Shown here: positions 9,086 to 18,223 of the stretch, in pieces
Layout of the letters: every line of letters begins with the position of its first letter
How positions within the stretch are numbered: position 1 is the first letter of the stretch
Assembly (NCBI RefSeq): GCF_014863605.1
Contig: NZ_CP062252.1
Location: forward strand, 1,435,001-1,499,000
DNA length: 64,000 bases
Source of the DNA: Pseudomonas allokribbensis
GTDB taxonomy: Bacteria; Pseudomonadota; Gammaproteobacteria; Pseudomonadales; Pseudomonadaceae
Direction of reading: 5' to 3'
Translations under genes and position numbers: made by a program
The notes under the pieces: model-generated
The model's database searches: none
The model's input: the letters and a program-made list of their open reading frames with translations, nothing else
Told to the model about the DNA's origin: nothing

Positions 9086-9204
9086 GATGTTTCTCCGGTT
9101 TCAACTTGGGTTGGAACAAGCGATGTGCGCTTGCTTACCCCACTAGAGAAACGACCTGGCGATGCGTTACAGCGATCGACAAAATTTTTTTGCCGGGCAA
9201 AAAA

Positions 9205-9224
9205 AAACGGCCCGAAGGCCGTTT
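9205..9224 (-). terminator. Rho-independent terminator of the orphan gene
   Basis: AAACGGCC-loop-GGCCGTTT, read on the minus strand and followed by a long T run, about 105 bases after the stop of the orphan gene at 9330-9728. It also separates that gene from the buf operon promoter. Confidence 0.85.
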
Positions 9225-9329
9225 GTTATTGGGCGTAATCTCTCTGCTATCAAACCGCGGCTTTTGCACAGTTGGGAAATGAACAGGAGAACGCTTATCT
9301 GATTTTTATACACAGAAGATTATCTAGGT

Positions 9330-9728
9330 TCACCATTCGGAGTTGAATCTGAATTCCGCGCCTTTAAACGGTGGCTGGTCAACGCCTGATAAATTGCTGA
9401 CGGTCCCTCTAAGTGATAACTTTCCTGAATCATATACATCAAGTTGTACATCGCCCGCAGTTATTTCCCCACCTTTATCCACCTTGCCAGTTTTGTTGTC
9501 GAGCACGTTGAAATAAGCTGACACATCATCCACACCAATTTTATACGCACCAGAACCACTGATTTTAGGGCCTAGGGCCATTGCAAACAGGAATGCATGC
9601 GTCTGGTTTCGGACAAGGATGGCATGTACATAATCAGTCTTGTCCGAACCGCCACTTATTCCATGAACGGTTGATTCGACTACCTCATTTGCGTAGTGGA
9701 GTTTGCAGTAGTCTTCTACGTTGGCCAT
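9330..9728 (-). CDS. hypothetical protein, AT-rich orphan
   Basis: I do not recognise this protein. It has 132 residues, no signal peptide and no clear membrane segment. The sequence is rich in beta-prone stretches (YVHAILVRNQTHAFLFAMAL, AYFNVLDNKTG, DVQLDVYDSGKLSLRGTVSN), suggesting a small beta-sandwich or lipocalin-like fold. Its base composition is visibly more AT-rich than both neighbours, and flanking intergenic DNA is AT-rich too, which fits recent transfer. A good ribosome site (TGGAGATAAAAAC) precedes the ATG at 9728 and a terminator follows, so it is probably a real single-gene unit. Confidence 0.65.
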   Translation of the reverse strand: MANVEDYCKLHYANEVVESTVHGISGGSDKTDYVHAILVRNQTHAFLFAMALGPKISGSGAYKIGVDDVSAYFNVLDNKTGKVDKGGEITAGDVQLDVYDSGKLSLRGTVSNLSGVDQPPFKGAEFRFNSEW

Positions 9729-9860
9729 GTTTTTATCTCCAAGCGAATATTAAGTTTGTTTCGCCATGGAATGCTACGAGCGTATTGGTCTCTGGGGGTA
9801 CTGTCATGTTTGACAGGTTTTTATAATTATTAGCGATGATGTCAATAACAAACAGCAAAA

Positions 9861-9890
9861 AAATGCCCACAACTTTCGATGCGGGCATTT
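9861..9890 (-). terminator. terminator of livHMGF
   Basis: AAATGCCC pairs with GGGCATTT around a 14-base loop; on the minus strand a run of T follows. It lies 25 bases after the livF stop. Confidence 0.85.
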
Positions 9891-9914
9891 CATTTTTTGC
9901 AGCAGATTCCGTGA

Positions 9915-10616
9915 TCAACCGCCGAGATACGCCTCGCGCACTTTCGGGTCGGTCAGCAGCGCTTCACCGGTGCCTTGCATCACCACCCGGCCGTTCTCCA
10001 GAACGTACGCACGGTCAGCGATTTTCAGCGCCTGGTTGGCGTTCTGCTCAACCAGGAACACCGTCACACCGTCCTTGCGCAGCTGTTCGATGATGTCGAA
10101 GATCTGCTGGATGATGATCGGTGCCAGGCCCAGCGACGGTTCGTCGAGCAGCAGCAGTTTCGGCTTGCTCATCAGCGCCCGGCCGATGGCGAGCATTTGC
10201 TGTTCGCCGCCGGACATGGTGCCGCCGCGCTGGTTGAAGCGTTCTTTCAGGCGTGGGAAAAGTCCGAGAACCTTGTCCATCTGTTCCTGATAGTCGCCCT
10301 TGTCGGTGAAGAATCCGCCCATGGACAGGTTCTCTTCGACGGTCAGTCGGGCAAACACCCGACGGCCTTCCGGCACCACGGCAATGCTCTTGCGCATGAT
10401 CTGCGACGATTCCTGGCCGACCAGTTCCTCACCCATGTAGCGGATGCTGCCGCTGTGCGCCTGCGGCGAACCGCACAGCGTCATCAGCAGGGTGGACTTG
10501 CCGGCACCGTTGGCGCCGATCAGGGTCACGATCTCGCCCTGACGGACTTCGACGTTGACGCTGTGCAGGGCCTGGATCTTGCCGTAGAAGGTGGAAACGT
10601 TTTCGAACTGCAGCAT
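9915..10616 (-). CDS. livF: branched-chain amino acid ABC transporter ATP-binding protein LivF
   Basis: Second ATPase subunit of the high-affinity Leu/Ile/Val importer, 233 residues. Walker A GANGAGKST is at residues 34-42, the ABC signature MSGGEQQML near 137, and Walker B LLLLDEP before SLGLAP. It works with LivG on the cytoplasmic face of LivHM. The start codon follows directly on the livG stop with no gap. Last gene of the liv operon, with a terminator 25 bases downstream. Confidence 0.96.
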   Translation of the reverse strand: MLQFENVSTFYGKIQALHSVNVEVRQGEIVTLIGANGAGKSTLLMTLCGSPQAHSGSIRYMGEELVGQESSQIMRKSIAVVPEGRRVFARLTVEENLSMGGFFTDKGDYQEQMDKVLGLFPRLKERFNQRGGTMSGGEQQMLAIGRALMSKPKLLLLDEPSLGLAPIIIQQIFDIIEQLRKDGVTVFLVEQNANQALKIADRAYVLENGRVVMQGTGEALLTDPKVREAYLGG

Positions 10617-11384
10617 TTACGCTTCCCCCAGGTAGGCTTTGATCACTTCAGGATTGTCGCGGATCTGTTCCGGCGTGCCGTTGGCCAGAGGCGTGCCCTG
10701 GTTGATCACGACGATGTGGTCGGAAATGCTCATGACCAGTTTCATGTCGTGTTCGATCAGCAGCACGGTCACGTTGTGCTCTTCACGCAGCACGCTGATC
10801 AGCGCCTTGAGGTCTTCGGTTTCCTTCGGGTTCAGGCCGGCGGCCGGTTCGTCGAGCATGAGGATCCGCGGACGGGTCATCATGCAGCGGGCGATTTCCA
10901 GACGACGTTGCTGACCGTAGGCCAAGGTGCCGGCCGGACGGTTGGCGAATTCCTTGAGGTTGACCTTGTCCAGCCAGTATTCGGCGTATTCCATGGCCTC
11001 GCGCTCGCTTTTGCGAAACGCCGGGGTCTTGAACAGACCAGCCAGGAAGTTGGTGTTCAAGTGACGGTGCTGGGCGATCAACAGGTTCTCGACCGCTGTC
11101 ATGTCCTTGAACAACCGCACGTTCTGGAAGGTACGCACCACGCCTTTGAGGGCGATCTTGTGGCCCGGCAGGCCTTCGATCGACTCGCCGTCGAGCACGA
11201 TGCTGCCGCCGCTCGGCTTGTAGAAACCGGTCAGGCAGTTGAACACGGTGGTCTTGCCCGCGCCGTTCGGCCCGATCAGTGCAACCACCTCTTTTTCCTT
11301 CACGGTCAGGGCCACGCCGTTGACCGCCAGCAGGCCGCCGAAGCGCATGCTCAGATTTTCGACTTTCAGGATCTCGCGGCTCAT
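10617..11384 (-). CDS. livG: branched-chain amino acid ABC transporter ATP-binding protein LivG
   Basis: ATPase subunit of 255 residues. Walker A GPNGAGKT is at residues 38-45, the signature region is [13 protein letters not shown] and Walker [14 protein letters not shown]. The extra C-terminal segment ([12 protein letters not shown]) is the LivG-specific tail. The start overlaps the livM stop by 4 bases. It pairs with LivF to energise import. Confidence 0.96.
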   Translation of the reverse strand: MSREILKVENLSMRFGGLLAVNGVALTVKEKEVVALIGPNGAGKTTVFNCLTGFYKPSGGSIVLDGESIEGLPGHKIALKGVVRTFQNVRLFKDMTAVENLLIAQHRHLNTNFLAGLFKTPAFRKSEREAMEYAEYWLDKVNLKEFANRPAGTLAYGQQRRLEIARCMMTRPRILMLDEPAAGLNPKETEDLKALISVLREEHNVTVLLIEHDMKLVMSISDHIVVINQGTPLANGTPEQIRDNPEVIKAYLGEA

Positions 11385-12637
11385 TTGCGCAGCTCCATGT
11401 GAGGACGTTGCATGGGCAGCAGACCTTGAGGTCGCCAGATCATCATCAGCACCATCAGGGCGCCGAACATCAGCATGCGGTACTCACTGAACTCACGCAT
11501 CATTTCCGGCAACAGGATCATCACGACCGCGGCCAGTACGACGCCCAGCTGCGAGCCCATGCCGCCCAGCACCACGATGGCGAGAATGGTCGCCGACTCG
11601 ATGAAGGTGAACGACTCCGGCGTCACCAGACCCTGACGGGCGGCGAAGAAGCTGCCGGCGAAACCGGCGAAGCAGGCACCCAGGGTAAACGCCGAGAGCT
11701 TGATGATCGTCGGATTCAGACCCAGCGCACGGCAAGCGATCTCGTCTTCGCGCAACGCTTCCCAGGCACGGCCCAGGGGCATGCGCAGCAAGCGGTTGAT
11801 GACGAACAGCGCGAACAGCGACAGCAACACCGCGATCAGGTAAAGGAAGATCACCTTGTTCACCGGGTTGTAGGTCAGGCCGAAATACTCGTGGAAGGTC
11901 TGCATCCCCTCTGCGGCCGTCTTGTCGAAGGTCAACCCGAAGAGGGATGGCTTCGGAATGTTGCTGATGCCGTTCGGGCCGCCGGTGATGTCGGTGAGGT
12001 TACGCAGGAACAGACGGATGATTTCACCGAAGCCCAGCGTCACGATCGCCAGATAGTCACCGCGCAGACGCAGTACCGGGAAACCGAGCAGGAAGCCGAA
12101 GGTGGCCGCCATCAGTCCGGCGATCGGCAGGCAGATCCAGAAGCTCAGGCCGTAGTAGTGCGACAGCAGCGCATAACTGTAGGCGCCGACGGCATAGAAG
12201 CCGACGTAACCGAGGTCGAGCAGGCCTGCCAGGCCGACCACGATGTTCAGACCGAGGCCGAGCATCACGTAGATCAGCACCAGCGTGGCGATATCCACCG
12301 CGCCGCGAGAGCCGAAGAATGGCCAGACCAGTGCACCGATGATCAACGCAATGATGATCCAGCGCTGGGTGGTCGGCAGGGTCAGGAAGCTGCTGGCCTT
12401 GGCCGGCATCTTGGGCAGGTTCGGCGAGGATTTCCACGCCGCACCGATCTGCTGGTCGAACAACACTCGCAGGAACATCAGTACCGAGCAGACGGCAATG
12501 GTGATCAAGGTCGAGGTACTGGTGCCATGCACTTCGAGGTTGATGCCGACGATGGTCAGCTTCAGACCGAGTACCGGGTAGGCCACCGCCCACACCAGCA
12601 GGGCGCTGAACAGCGCCTGTTTAAGATTCCTAGTCAT
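11381..12637 (-). CDS. livM: branched-chain amino acid ABC transporter permease LivM
   Basis: Permease of 418 residues. The first ~100 residues form the DUF3382-type extension with two hydrophobic helices ([19 protein letters not shown] and a second near 40-60), followed by the BPD_transp_2 core with the [20 protein letters not shown] motif typical of LivM. About ten hydrophobic segments can be counted. It overlaps livH and livG by 4 bases on each side. Confidence 0.95.
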   Translation of the reverse strand: MTRNLKQALFSALLVWAVAYPVLGLKLTIVGINLEVHGTSTSTLITIAVCSVLMFLRVLFDQQIGAAWKSSPNLPKMPAKASSFLTLPTTQRWIIIALIIGALVWPFFGSRGAVDIATLVLIYVMLGLGLNIVVGLAGLLDLGYVGFYAVGAYSYALLSHYYGLSFWICLPIAGLMAATFGFLLGFPVLRLRGDYLAIVTLGFGEIIRLFLRNLTDITGGPNGISNIPKPSLFGLTFDKTAAEGMQTFHEYFGLTYNPVNKVIFLYLIAVLLSLFALFVINRLLRMPLGRAWEALREDEIACRALGLNPTIIKLSAFTLGACFAGFAGSFFAARQGLVTPESFTFIESATILAIVVLGGMGSQLGVVLAAVVMILLPEMMREFSEYRMLMFGALMVLMMIWRPQGLLPMQRPHMELRK

Positions 12638-13557
12638 ACTTTCTCAACCTCCGGACGACCCAACAGGCCGGTTGGCCGGAACAACAGCACCAGAACCAGC
12701 AGGCCGAACGCCACGACGTCCTTGTACTGGTCGCCGAAGATATCGGCACCAAAGGCTTCCGCCACACCGAGCACCAGCCCGCCGAGCATGGCGCCGGGGA
12801 TGCTGCCGATGCCGCCCAGTACCGCGGCGGTGAAGGCCTTGAGGCCGACGAGGAAACCGGCGTTCGGGTTGATCACGCCGTATTGCATGCTCAGCAGCAC
12901 GGCCGCGATGGCCGCCAGCGCAGCACCGATGACGAAGGTCAGGGCGATGATGTTGTTGGTGTTGATGCCCAGCAGGTTGGCCATCTTGATGTCTTCGGCA
13001 CAGGCACGGCAGGCGCGACCCAGGCGAGAGCGGGAGATGAACAGCGTCAGGCCGAGCATGGCGACCAGGGTCACCACGAACACCACGATTTGCATGTAGG
13101 AAATCAGCACTTCATGTGCGCCACCTGGCCCGATGGAGAAGTTGCCGGGGATCAGGTTGGGGATGGATTTGTCCTTGGAGTCTTGCGCCAGCAGAACCGT
13201 GTTCTGCAGGAAGATCGACATGCCGATGGCGGAAATCAGCGGGATCAGACGGTTGCTGCCGCGCAAGGGGCGGTAGGCGACGCGTTCGATGCTGTAACCG
13301 TAGGCACTGGTCACGACGATGGTTGCGAGAAAAGCGGCGGTCATCAACAGTGGAACACTGTCGAGTCCCATCATGGACAGCCCGGCGATGGCGATAAAGG
13401 CCACGTAGGAGCCGATCATGTACACCTCGCCGTGGGCGAAGTTGATCATTCCAATGATGCCGTAGACCATCGTATAGCCGATGGCGATCAGGGCATACGT
13501 GCTGCCAATGGTCATGCCATTAACCAGCTGTTGGAAGAAGTGATAGATGTCAGGCAT
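12634..13557 (-). CDS. livH: branched-chain amino acid ABC transporter permease LivH
   Basis: Permease of 307 residues with eight or so hydrophobic helices and the LivH hallmarks [20 protein letters not shown] at the N-terminus and [19 protein letters not shown] near the C-terminus. First gene after braC; the 231-base gap contains the braC terminator, so livHMGF is transcribed by read-through or from its own promoter. Confidence 0.95.
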   Translation of the reverse strand: MPDIYHFFQQLVNGMTIGSTYALIAIGYTMVYGIIGMINFAHGEVYMIGSYVAFIAIAGLSMMGLDSVPLLMTAAFLATIVVTSAYGYSIERVAYRPLRGSNRLIPLISAIGMSIFLQNTVLLAQDSKDKSIPNLIPGNFSIGPGGAHEVLISYMQIVVFVVTLVAMLGLTLFISRSRLGRACRACAEDIKMANLLGINTNNIIALTFVIGAALAAIAAVLLSMQYGVINPNAGFLVGLKAFTAAVLGGIGSIPGAMLGGLVLGVAEAFGADIFGDQYKDVVAFGLLVLVLLFRPTGLLGRPEVEKV

Positions 13558-13738
13558 TACAGCGCTCCTAAAAACCTGATACGCATTTCACTGGTGGAGT
13601 CATTTTCCCGCCCGGCCCCGTGGATCTTTATCCACTTCGAATCCGGGTTTTGCCAGCGAACCGCTGATGACGGTTTTGAGATTTTCAGGTGGGGAGACTG
13701 GCGGATCACGCCAGCGCGGCCCAATACATTCGTAAAAC

Positions 13739-13764
13739 AAAGCCCACGGCACGCCGTGGGCTTT
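13739..13764 (-). terminator. terminator/attenuator between braC and livH
   Basis: A 12-bp perfect stem (AAAGCCCACGGC with its mirror) around a 2-base loop, followed on the minus strand by GTTTTACG. It lies 25 bases after braC and 180 bases before livH. Partial termination here would give more binding protein than membrane subunits. Confidence 0.85.
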
Positions 13765-13788
13765 ATTGGCAGTCAGTCAGGCAGCGCC

Positions 13789-14916
13789 TTACTGAGGCGA
13801 AACTTCGGTTTTAGGTTTGCCGAAGTGCCACTCGTAGACCACGAATTTGAAGTCCTTCAGGTCGCCCTTGGCATCGAAGCTCAGGTCGCCGGTAGGGGTC
13901 TTGAAGGTGCCGGCGTGAATGGCGGCCGCCACTTTCGCAGGGTCTTCGGATTTGGCAGCGGCGATACCGCCGGCAATCACTTCAACCGCCGAGTAGGAAG
14001 GGAACACGAACGGGCCGCTCGGGTCTTCTTTCTTCGCCTTGAATGCATCAGCCAGAGCAACGTTGGCCGGATCCTGGTCGAAGGACTTCGGCAGGGTCAC
14101 CAGCAGGCCTTCGGACGCGTCCTTGGCGATCTGCGAGATGGAGTCGTTACCCACGCCTTCCGGACCCATGAACTTGGCTTTCAGGCCTTTTTCCTGGGAC
14201 TGACGCAGGATCAGGCCCAGCTCTGGGTGGTAGCCGCCGTAGTAGACGAAGTCGACGTTGGCTTGCTTGAGCTTGGAGATCATCGAGGAGAAGTCTTTGT
14301 CGCCGGCGTTGACGCCTTCGAACACGGCAACCTTGACGCCTTTGCCTTCCAGGGTTTTCTTCACGGCGGTGGCGATGCCTTCACCGTATTGCTGTTTGTC
14401 GTGCAGAACAGCAACGATTTTCGGTTTCACGTGATCGGCAATGTAGTTACCGGCGGCAGGGCCCTGGGCGCTGTCCAGACCGATGGTGCGGAACACCATT
14501 TTGTAACCACGGCTGGTGATGTCCGGGCTGGTGGCAGCCGGGGTGATCATGATCACGCCTTCGTCTTCGTAAACGTCCGAAGCAGGCTGAGTGGAGCTGG
14601 AGCACAGGTGACCGACCACGAACTTGACGCCGTCGTTGACGACCTTGTTCGCAACGGCTACCGCTTGTTTCGGGTCGCAAGCGTCATCGTATTCAACGGC
14701 TTCGAGCTTCTTGCCGTCGACGCCGCCCTTGGCGTTGATCTGTTCGATGGCCATTTTGGCGCCACTGAACTGCATGTCGCCGTACTGGGCTACCGGGCCG
14801 GTTTTAGGGCCGGCGATACCGATCTTGATGGTGTCAGCTGCGAACGAATGGCTGGCAACCCCGGCCAGTACCATAGCGGCAAACAGTTTGGAAATCTGCT
14901 TAGTAGCCTTAGTCAT
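13789..14916 (-). CDS. braC: branched-chain amino acid ABC transporter substrate-binding protein BraC
   Basis: Periplasmic Leu/Ile/Val/Ala/Thr-binding protein of 375 residues. A signal peptide (MTKATKQISKLFAAMVLAGVASHSFA in outline, residues 1-26) precedes DTIKIGIAGPKTGPVAQYG, the usual start of the mature Periplasmic_binding_6 domain. Two cysteines near residues 80 and 105 (DACDPKQ, GHLCSSST) form the expected disulfide. First gene of the transporter cluster, followed by a hairpin and livHMGF. Confidence 0.96.
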   Translation of the reverse strand: MTKATKQISKLFAAMVLAGVASHSFAADTIKIGIAGPKTGPVAQYGDMQFSGAKMAIEQINAKGGVDGKKLEAVEYDDACDPKQAVAVANKVVNDGVKFVVGHLCSSSTQPASDVYEDEGVIMITPAATSPDITSRGYKMVFRTIGLDSAQGPAAGNYIADHVKPKIVAVLHDKQQYGEGIATAVKKTLEGKGVKVAVFEGVNAGDKDFSSMISKLKQANVDFVYYGGYHPELGLILRQSQEKGLKAKFMGPEGVGNDSISQIAKDASEGLLVTLPKSFDQDPANVALADAFKAKKEDPSGPFVFPSYSAVEVIAGGIAAAKSEDPAKVAAAIHAGTFKTPTGDLSFDAKGDLKDFKFVVYEWHFGKPKTEVSPQ

Positions 14917-15268
14917 AGTGCTCCACTCTTACTGTTGTATTTTTTTAGAGTCCTGACGCCGTAGCAGCAGAACCGGGCCAGATATCATCGCGATATCGTC
15001 CGGAAATGCCCCCGGCAACTGTACCGGTACAGTGTAGAGCGCCGGTTGTTGGCCTGGGAAGCTGGCGCCCAGGGGCAAATTCTGGAGATGTCGCTTTAAT
15101 GAAAGAAAAAGACAGAATTGCGGCGGGACGTTCAGAGGGCTTATACCCCAATCATCAGCATTCCCTGGCCTTCCTGCTCTTTTCGTTCGGTACAGCCTTT
15201 TGCTACCGGGTTTTTCTGCCGGACCACCGACGTTATCATTCGCGTCGATTTCTTTTCCGGACAGTCCC
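14917..15268. other. intergenic region between braC and the DUF2288 gene
   Basis: No convincing gene. It should contain the braC promoter on the minus strand and the promoter of the DUF2288 gene on the plus strand. GATATC repeats occur around 14980-14996 and a perfect palindrome at 15018-15033 is listed separately. Short open frames here lack ribosome sites and homology. Confidence 0.5.
15018..15033. promoter_or_regulatory. perfect 16-base palindrome, candidate operator
   Basis: ACTGTACCGGTACAGT is fully self-complementary and lies about 100 bases upstream of braC. The TGTAC...GTACA pattern resembles sites of GntR/MocR-type regulators. No such regulator is encoded nearby, so the cognate protein would act in trans. 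Confidence 0.45.
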
Positions 15269-15574
15269 ATGAATCAAGAACCTAGCACCCTCTATGCCAA
15301 GCTGCTTGGTGAAACCGCATCTATTACCTGGAAGGAGCTGGAGCGCTTCTACGCCCAGGGTGCCCTATTGTGGGTCGACGCTGACCTGGATTTGATCGCC
15401 GTGGCCGAGGCCGTGGCATCGGATCAAGGCGAGAAAGTCGCTGCCTGGCTGGCCGAAGACAAAGTCGCCAAGCTGTCTGAAACGCGGGCGCTGGATATTT
15501 TTGAACGTGATCCGCAGATGTGGGCGGTCGTGGTTCGGCCATGGATTCTGGTCCAGGAAAGGGCGTCCGCCTGA
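15269..15574 (+). CDS. DUF2288 family protein
   Basis: Small cytoplasmic protein of 101 residues matching the DUF2288 pattern: an N-terminal TLYAKLLGETASITWKELE, a central GALLWVDADLDLI and the tail WAVVVRPWILVQE. Function unknown in the family. The ATG at 15269 follows CGGACAGTCCC, a weak ribosome site. Monocistronic, divergent from braC. Confidence 0.8.
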   Translation: MNQEPSTLYAKLLGETASITWKELERFYAQGALLWVDADLDLIAVAEAVASDQGEKVAAWLAEDKVAKLSETRALDIFERDPQMWAVVVRPWILVQERASA

Positions 15575-15778
15575 GGTGGTGCGCCTTGTTGGTGCGCGCG
15601 ATCGCCGAGGAAAAGTGTGTAGCCGAGTAGCGTGATGGCACGTTGCCGTAGAGAAATGCCACAAGCGGGGGTGGCATAACGGTGACGTAAACGTAACGGG
15701 CACAGTTTAGTAAGCAGCCTAACGGCTGCTTAATTGTTTCTGGATGTTGGAAAGGCTGAATACATCGGGGAATTCGAG

Positions 15779-15810
15779 GACTCCATCGCGAGCCAGCTCG
15801 CGATGGAGTC
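15779..15810. repeat. REP-like palindrome
   Basis: 14-base arms (GACTCCATCGCGAG and mirror) around CCAG, between two convergent genes. No T tract on either strand, so a repeat rather than a standard terminator. A related ATCGCGA palindrome is at 44327-44354. Confidence 0.7.
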
Positions 15811-15824
15811 GCCTCGGTCTTCGA

Positions 15825-18026
15825 TCAGACCGAGTAAGTCTTGCCAGTATGGTTATTCAGCGAGATGACCTTGGTCTTGCCGATCCGGTGACGGTAGATC
15901 TCGCGCAGGTACTTGATCGACTTCTTCACGCAATCGCGCGACAGGCGGATGTCGTTGATCGAGACAAACTTCTCTTTGTCGTTGATCAGCTCGCGGTACT
16001 TCTTCTCGTACATCGGTTTGATCGCGTACCAGTTGGTATCGAGGATCTTCGCCGGGTTCTCGAACTCGTTGAGCAGGTCATCGATACGCGCTTCGTCGAA
16101 TTCTTCATTGATGATGAAGTCGAGGATCGAGTTGTCCAGCGTCTCGTCAAAACGGTACGGGTTCTTCGCGAAGCAACGCTTGATGAACGCCACGATCAGG
16201 GTCAGGAAGTCGTCCGACAGGCACGGGCTCTTGGCGATCAGGGTGGTCAGCGACAGGTTCGCCGAGGCGCCGATCACCAGTGCGTAACGCTTGAGCGTGG
16301 TGTTGGGGAACAGGCTGTTGAGGTGGGTCTTCAACCGGTTCAGGTCCATGTACGACAGTTTGTAGTCTTTCGGCAGCGAAACGATCGAGACCACCGACGA
16401 GCAGTTCTTGAAGAAGTGCAGGTCGTGCAGCGCAGCGGCGTCGTAGCCGGAGTTCTTGTACTGCTCAAGCGAGGCGCGATAACGCTTGGATTCGATCGGC
16501 AGCAGGCTGATGCCTTCGATGGCCTGGGTGACCTTGTTGAAGTGCGGCAGGTCGATCGAGCGGAAGAACAGGTCGTCGATGTTCAGGCGCTGTGGCTCTT
16601 TGTCGAACACCTTGAACTTGTCGCTGCTCGGCGGCGGGGTTTCCGGCACTACCGATTCTGCGTAGGCAATCGCCACCGGGCCGGCCAGACTCATGAACAG
16701 GTCGTTGGCGTCCAGGCGAATGGTCTCGCCGATGTCGATGCCGGCACGACGGAAATAGTTCTGGTCGTAGTCGGTCGTGACTGCCTGGGCCGTCAGAATG
16801 TTGAAGATCTGCTGCGAGATGTACTGGTTGGCGTGCTTCTCCATCGCATTGACATCAATGTTCTGGATGTTGCCGTCATCGCTTTCTTCGGCGTAACGCA
16901 TGATGTCGTTGGAGATCAGCATCATCGCGTTCCATGGGCGGATACGGCCCATGACGCTGGCTTCGCTGCTGTCTTCGTTGGCGAAGTTGTACGAGAAATC
17001 CCATTCTTCCGAGAGGTATTTGCACAGCAGGCGACCGGCGTTGATGTGCAGCGCCTCGGACATTTCGCTGCGGTGGTCGGAAATGTTCGGCAGCACGCAG
17101 ATACCGCTGGTGAAGATCGGCTCGAACACGAACGAATGACCGCTCTTGCCGTCATGTTCGTCCATCGGCTTGGTGTCGAACGTCTTGTTCATGTACGAGT
17201 GCTGCTGGGCCAGGCCGAATTCCGAGGCCATGCCCGAACCGGTACCGCCGCCGGCACTGAAGATCGAGAAATACAGGCGCGACTGGTTGGCCTTGATACC
17301 GCAGCTGTCGATCAGGTACGAGTGGATCATTTTCCAGTCAGGGCTGGAGAAACGCTGGGTATCCTTGTTCAGGATGATCTTCGCCAGGTACTGGCCGAGG
17401 ATCGGCGCGTTACCGGCGCCGCCGGCGTGGACTTCGGACAAGTCCATGATCTTCATTTTGCTGTAGTCGCGCAGGAAGCCGCTCTTTTCGCCCTTGCGCG
17501 AGAAACGGATGCGTCCGGCGATGTCTTTGTCCAGGTCGCCGAGCATCACCAATGGTTCCACCAGAAACACCGGTTTGGTCGACTTGTTCGGGCCGATCCG
17601 CAGGTTCTGCTTGATCCACTGGGCCGGGCTGTAGCCTTTGTCGGTCGCCAGACGCCGGTCAGCCGCGCGATCTTCGTTGTTGAATTCGTTGAGGTAGAAC
17701 TTGCGCGCGTTGTACACCAGCTCCGCCACGTCGAGGGCAATGTTGGAGCCGCAGCGACCGAGGCCGATCAGGCACACCGACGGGAATTCCTGATCGTTGT
17801 GCTGCTCGTTGTCGCCTTCCAGGTGCGGCGGACGCGGGAACACCAGGTCACGCAGGCCATCGAGGTTGTCGAGGATGCGGTCGGTGTTGGTTTCGGTGAA
17901 ATACAGGTATTGCTGGGTGCCCAACGGGCGCGAAGGAGGCAATGGCTTCATCGGGGCAGGGCTGTTCGCTGCTGGGCTCAGGGTCAGATCGGATACCGCA
18001 GTGGCCGGATTGTTTTTAGAAGTCAT
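15825..18026 (-). CDS. distant tubulin/FtsZ-like GTPase-domain protein
   Basis: Large cytoplasmic protein of 733 residues. After a ~80-residue Pro/Ala-rich head, VCLIGLGRCGSNIALDVAEL (85-104) has the form of the FtsZ/tubulin T1 loop (GxGxxGxN), and FSIFSAGGGTGSGMASEF contains GGGTGSG at 259-265, the T4 tubulin signature. GGAGN at 202-206 could be the T3-like loop, and NIDVNAMEKHANQYI resembles the T7 synergy loop NxDxxD. I know of no assigned function. It differs from FtsZ in size, in the long C-terminal half (residues ~430-733) and in lacking an FtsZ tail. It stands alone, convergent with the DUF2288 gene and divergent from an oxidoreductase. Confidence 0.7.
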   Translation of the reverse strand: MTSKNNPATAVSDLTLSPAANSPAPMKPLPPSRPLGTQQYLYFTETNTDRILDNLDGLRDLVFPRPPHLEGDNEQHNDQEFPSVCLIGLGRCGSNIALDVAELVYNARKFYLNEFNNEDRAADRRLATDKGYSPAQWIKQNLRIGPNKSTKPVFLVEPLVMLGDLDKDIAGRIRFSRKGEKSGFLRDYSKMKIMDLSEVHAGGAGNAPILGQYLAKIILNKDTQRFSSPDWKMIHSYLIDSCGIKANQSRLYFSIFSAGGGTGSGMASEFGLAQQHSYMNKTFDTKPMDEHDGKSGHSFVFEPIFTSGICVLPNISDHRSEMSEALHINAGRLLCKYLSEEWDFSYNFANEDSSEASVMGRIRPWNAMMLISNDIMRYAEESDDGNIQNIDVNAMEKHANQYISQQIFNILTAQAVTTDYDQNYFRRAGIDIGETIRLDANDLFMSLAGPVAIAYAESVVPETPPPSSDKFKVFDKEPQRLNIDDLFFRSIDLPHFNKVTQAIEGISLLPIESKRYRASLEQYKNSGYDAAALHDLHFFKNCSSVVSIVSLPKDYKLSYMDLNRLKTHLNSLFPNTTLKRYALVIGASANLSLTTLIAKSPCLSDDFLTLIVAFIKRCFAKNPYRFDETLDNSILDFIINEEFDEARIDDLLNEFENPAKILDTNWYAIKPMYEKKYRELINDKEKFVSINDIRLSRDCVKKSIKYLREIYRHRIGKTKVISLNNHTGKTYSV

Positions 18027-18223
18027 TGTGCGCCATATACCTGGACTGGTTGGTTCGGCGACCGGTGTCGTCGAGCCTCACGGAATGGGAATCTCGCGTC
18101 TTTTTACTGCGCGTATTTGGCCCGTGCGTCAGGGTTCTGGCCTGAGTGCCGCGCGGGGGAATCCTTTCCTGATTGATGATGGATCGGCCATTATTCGGCG
18201 ATCTTTAATCAAAAGGAGGCTAA

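Noticed and set aside
9086..9200. ECF-sigma promoter before bufA1 (GTAAC ... CGTTT)
   Set aside because: The elements are about 12 bases apart, shorter than the usual 16-17, so I cannot support it.
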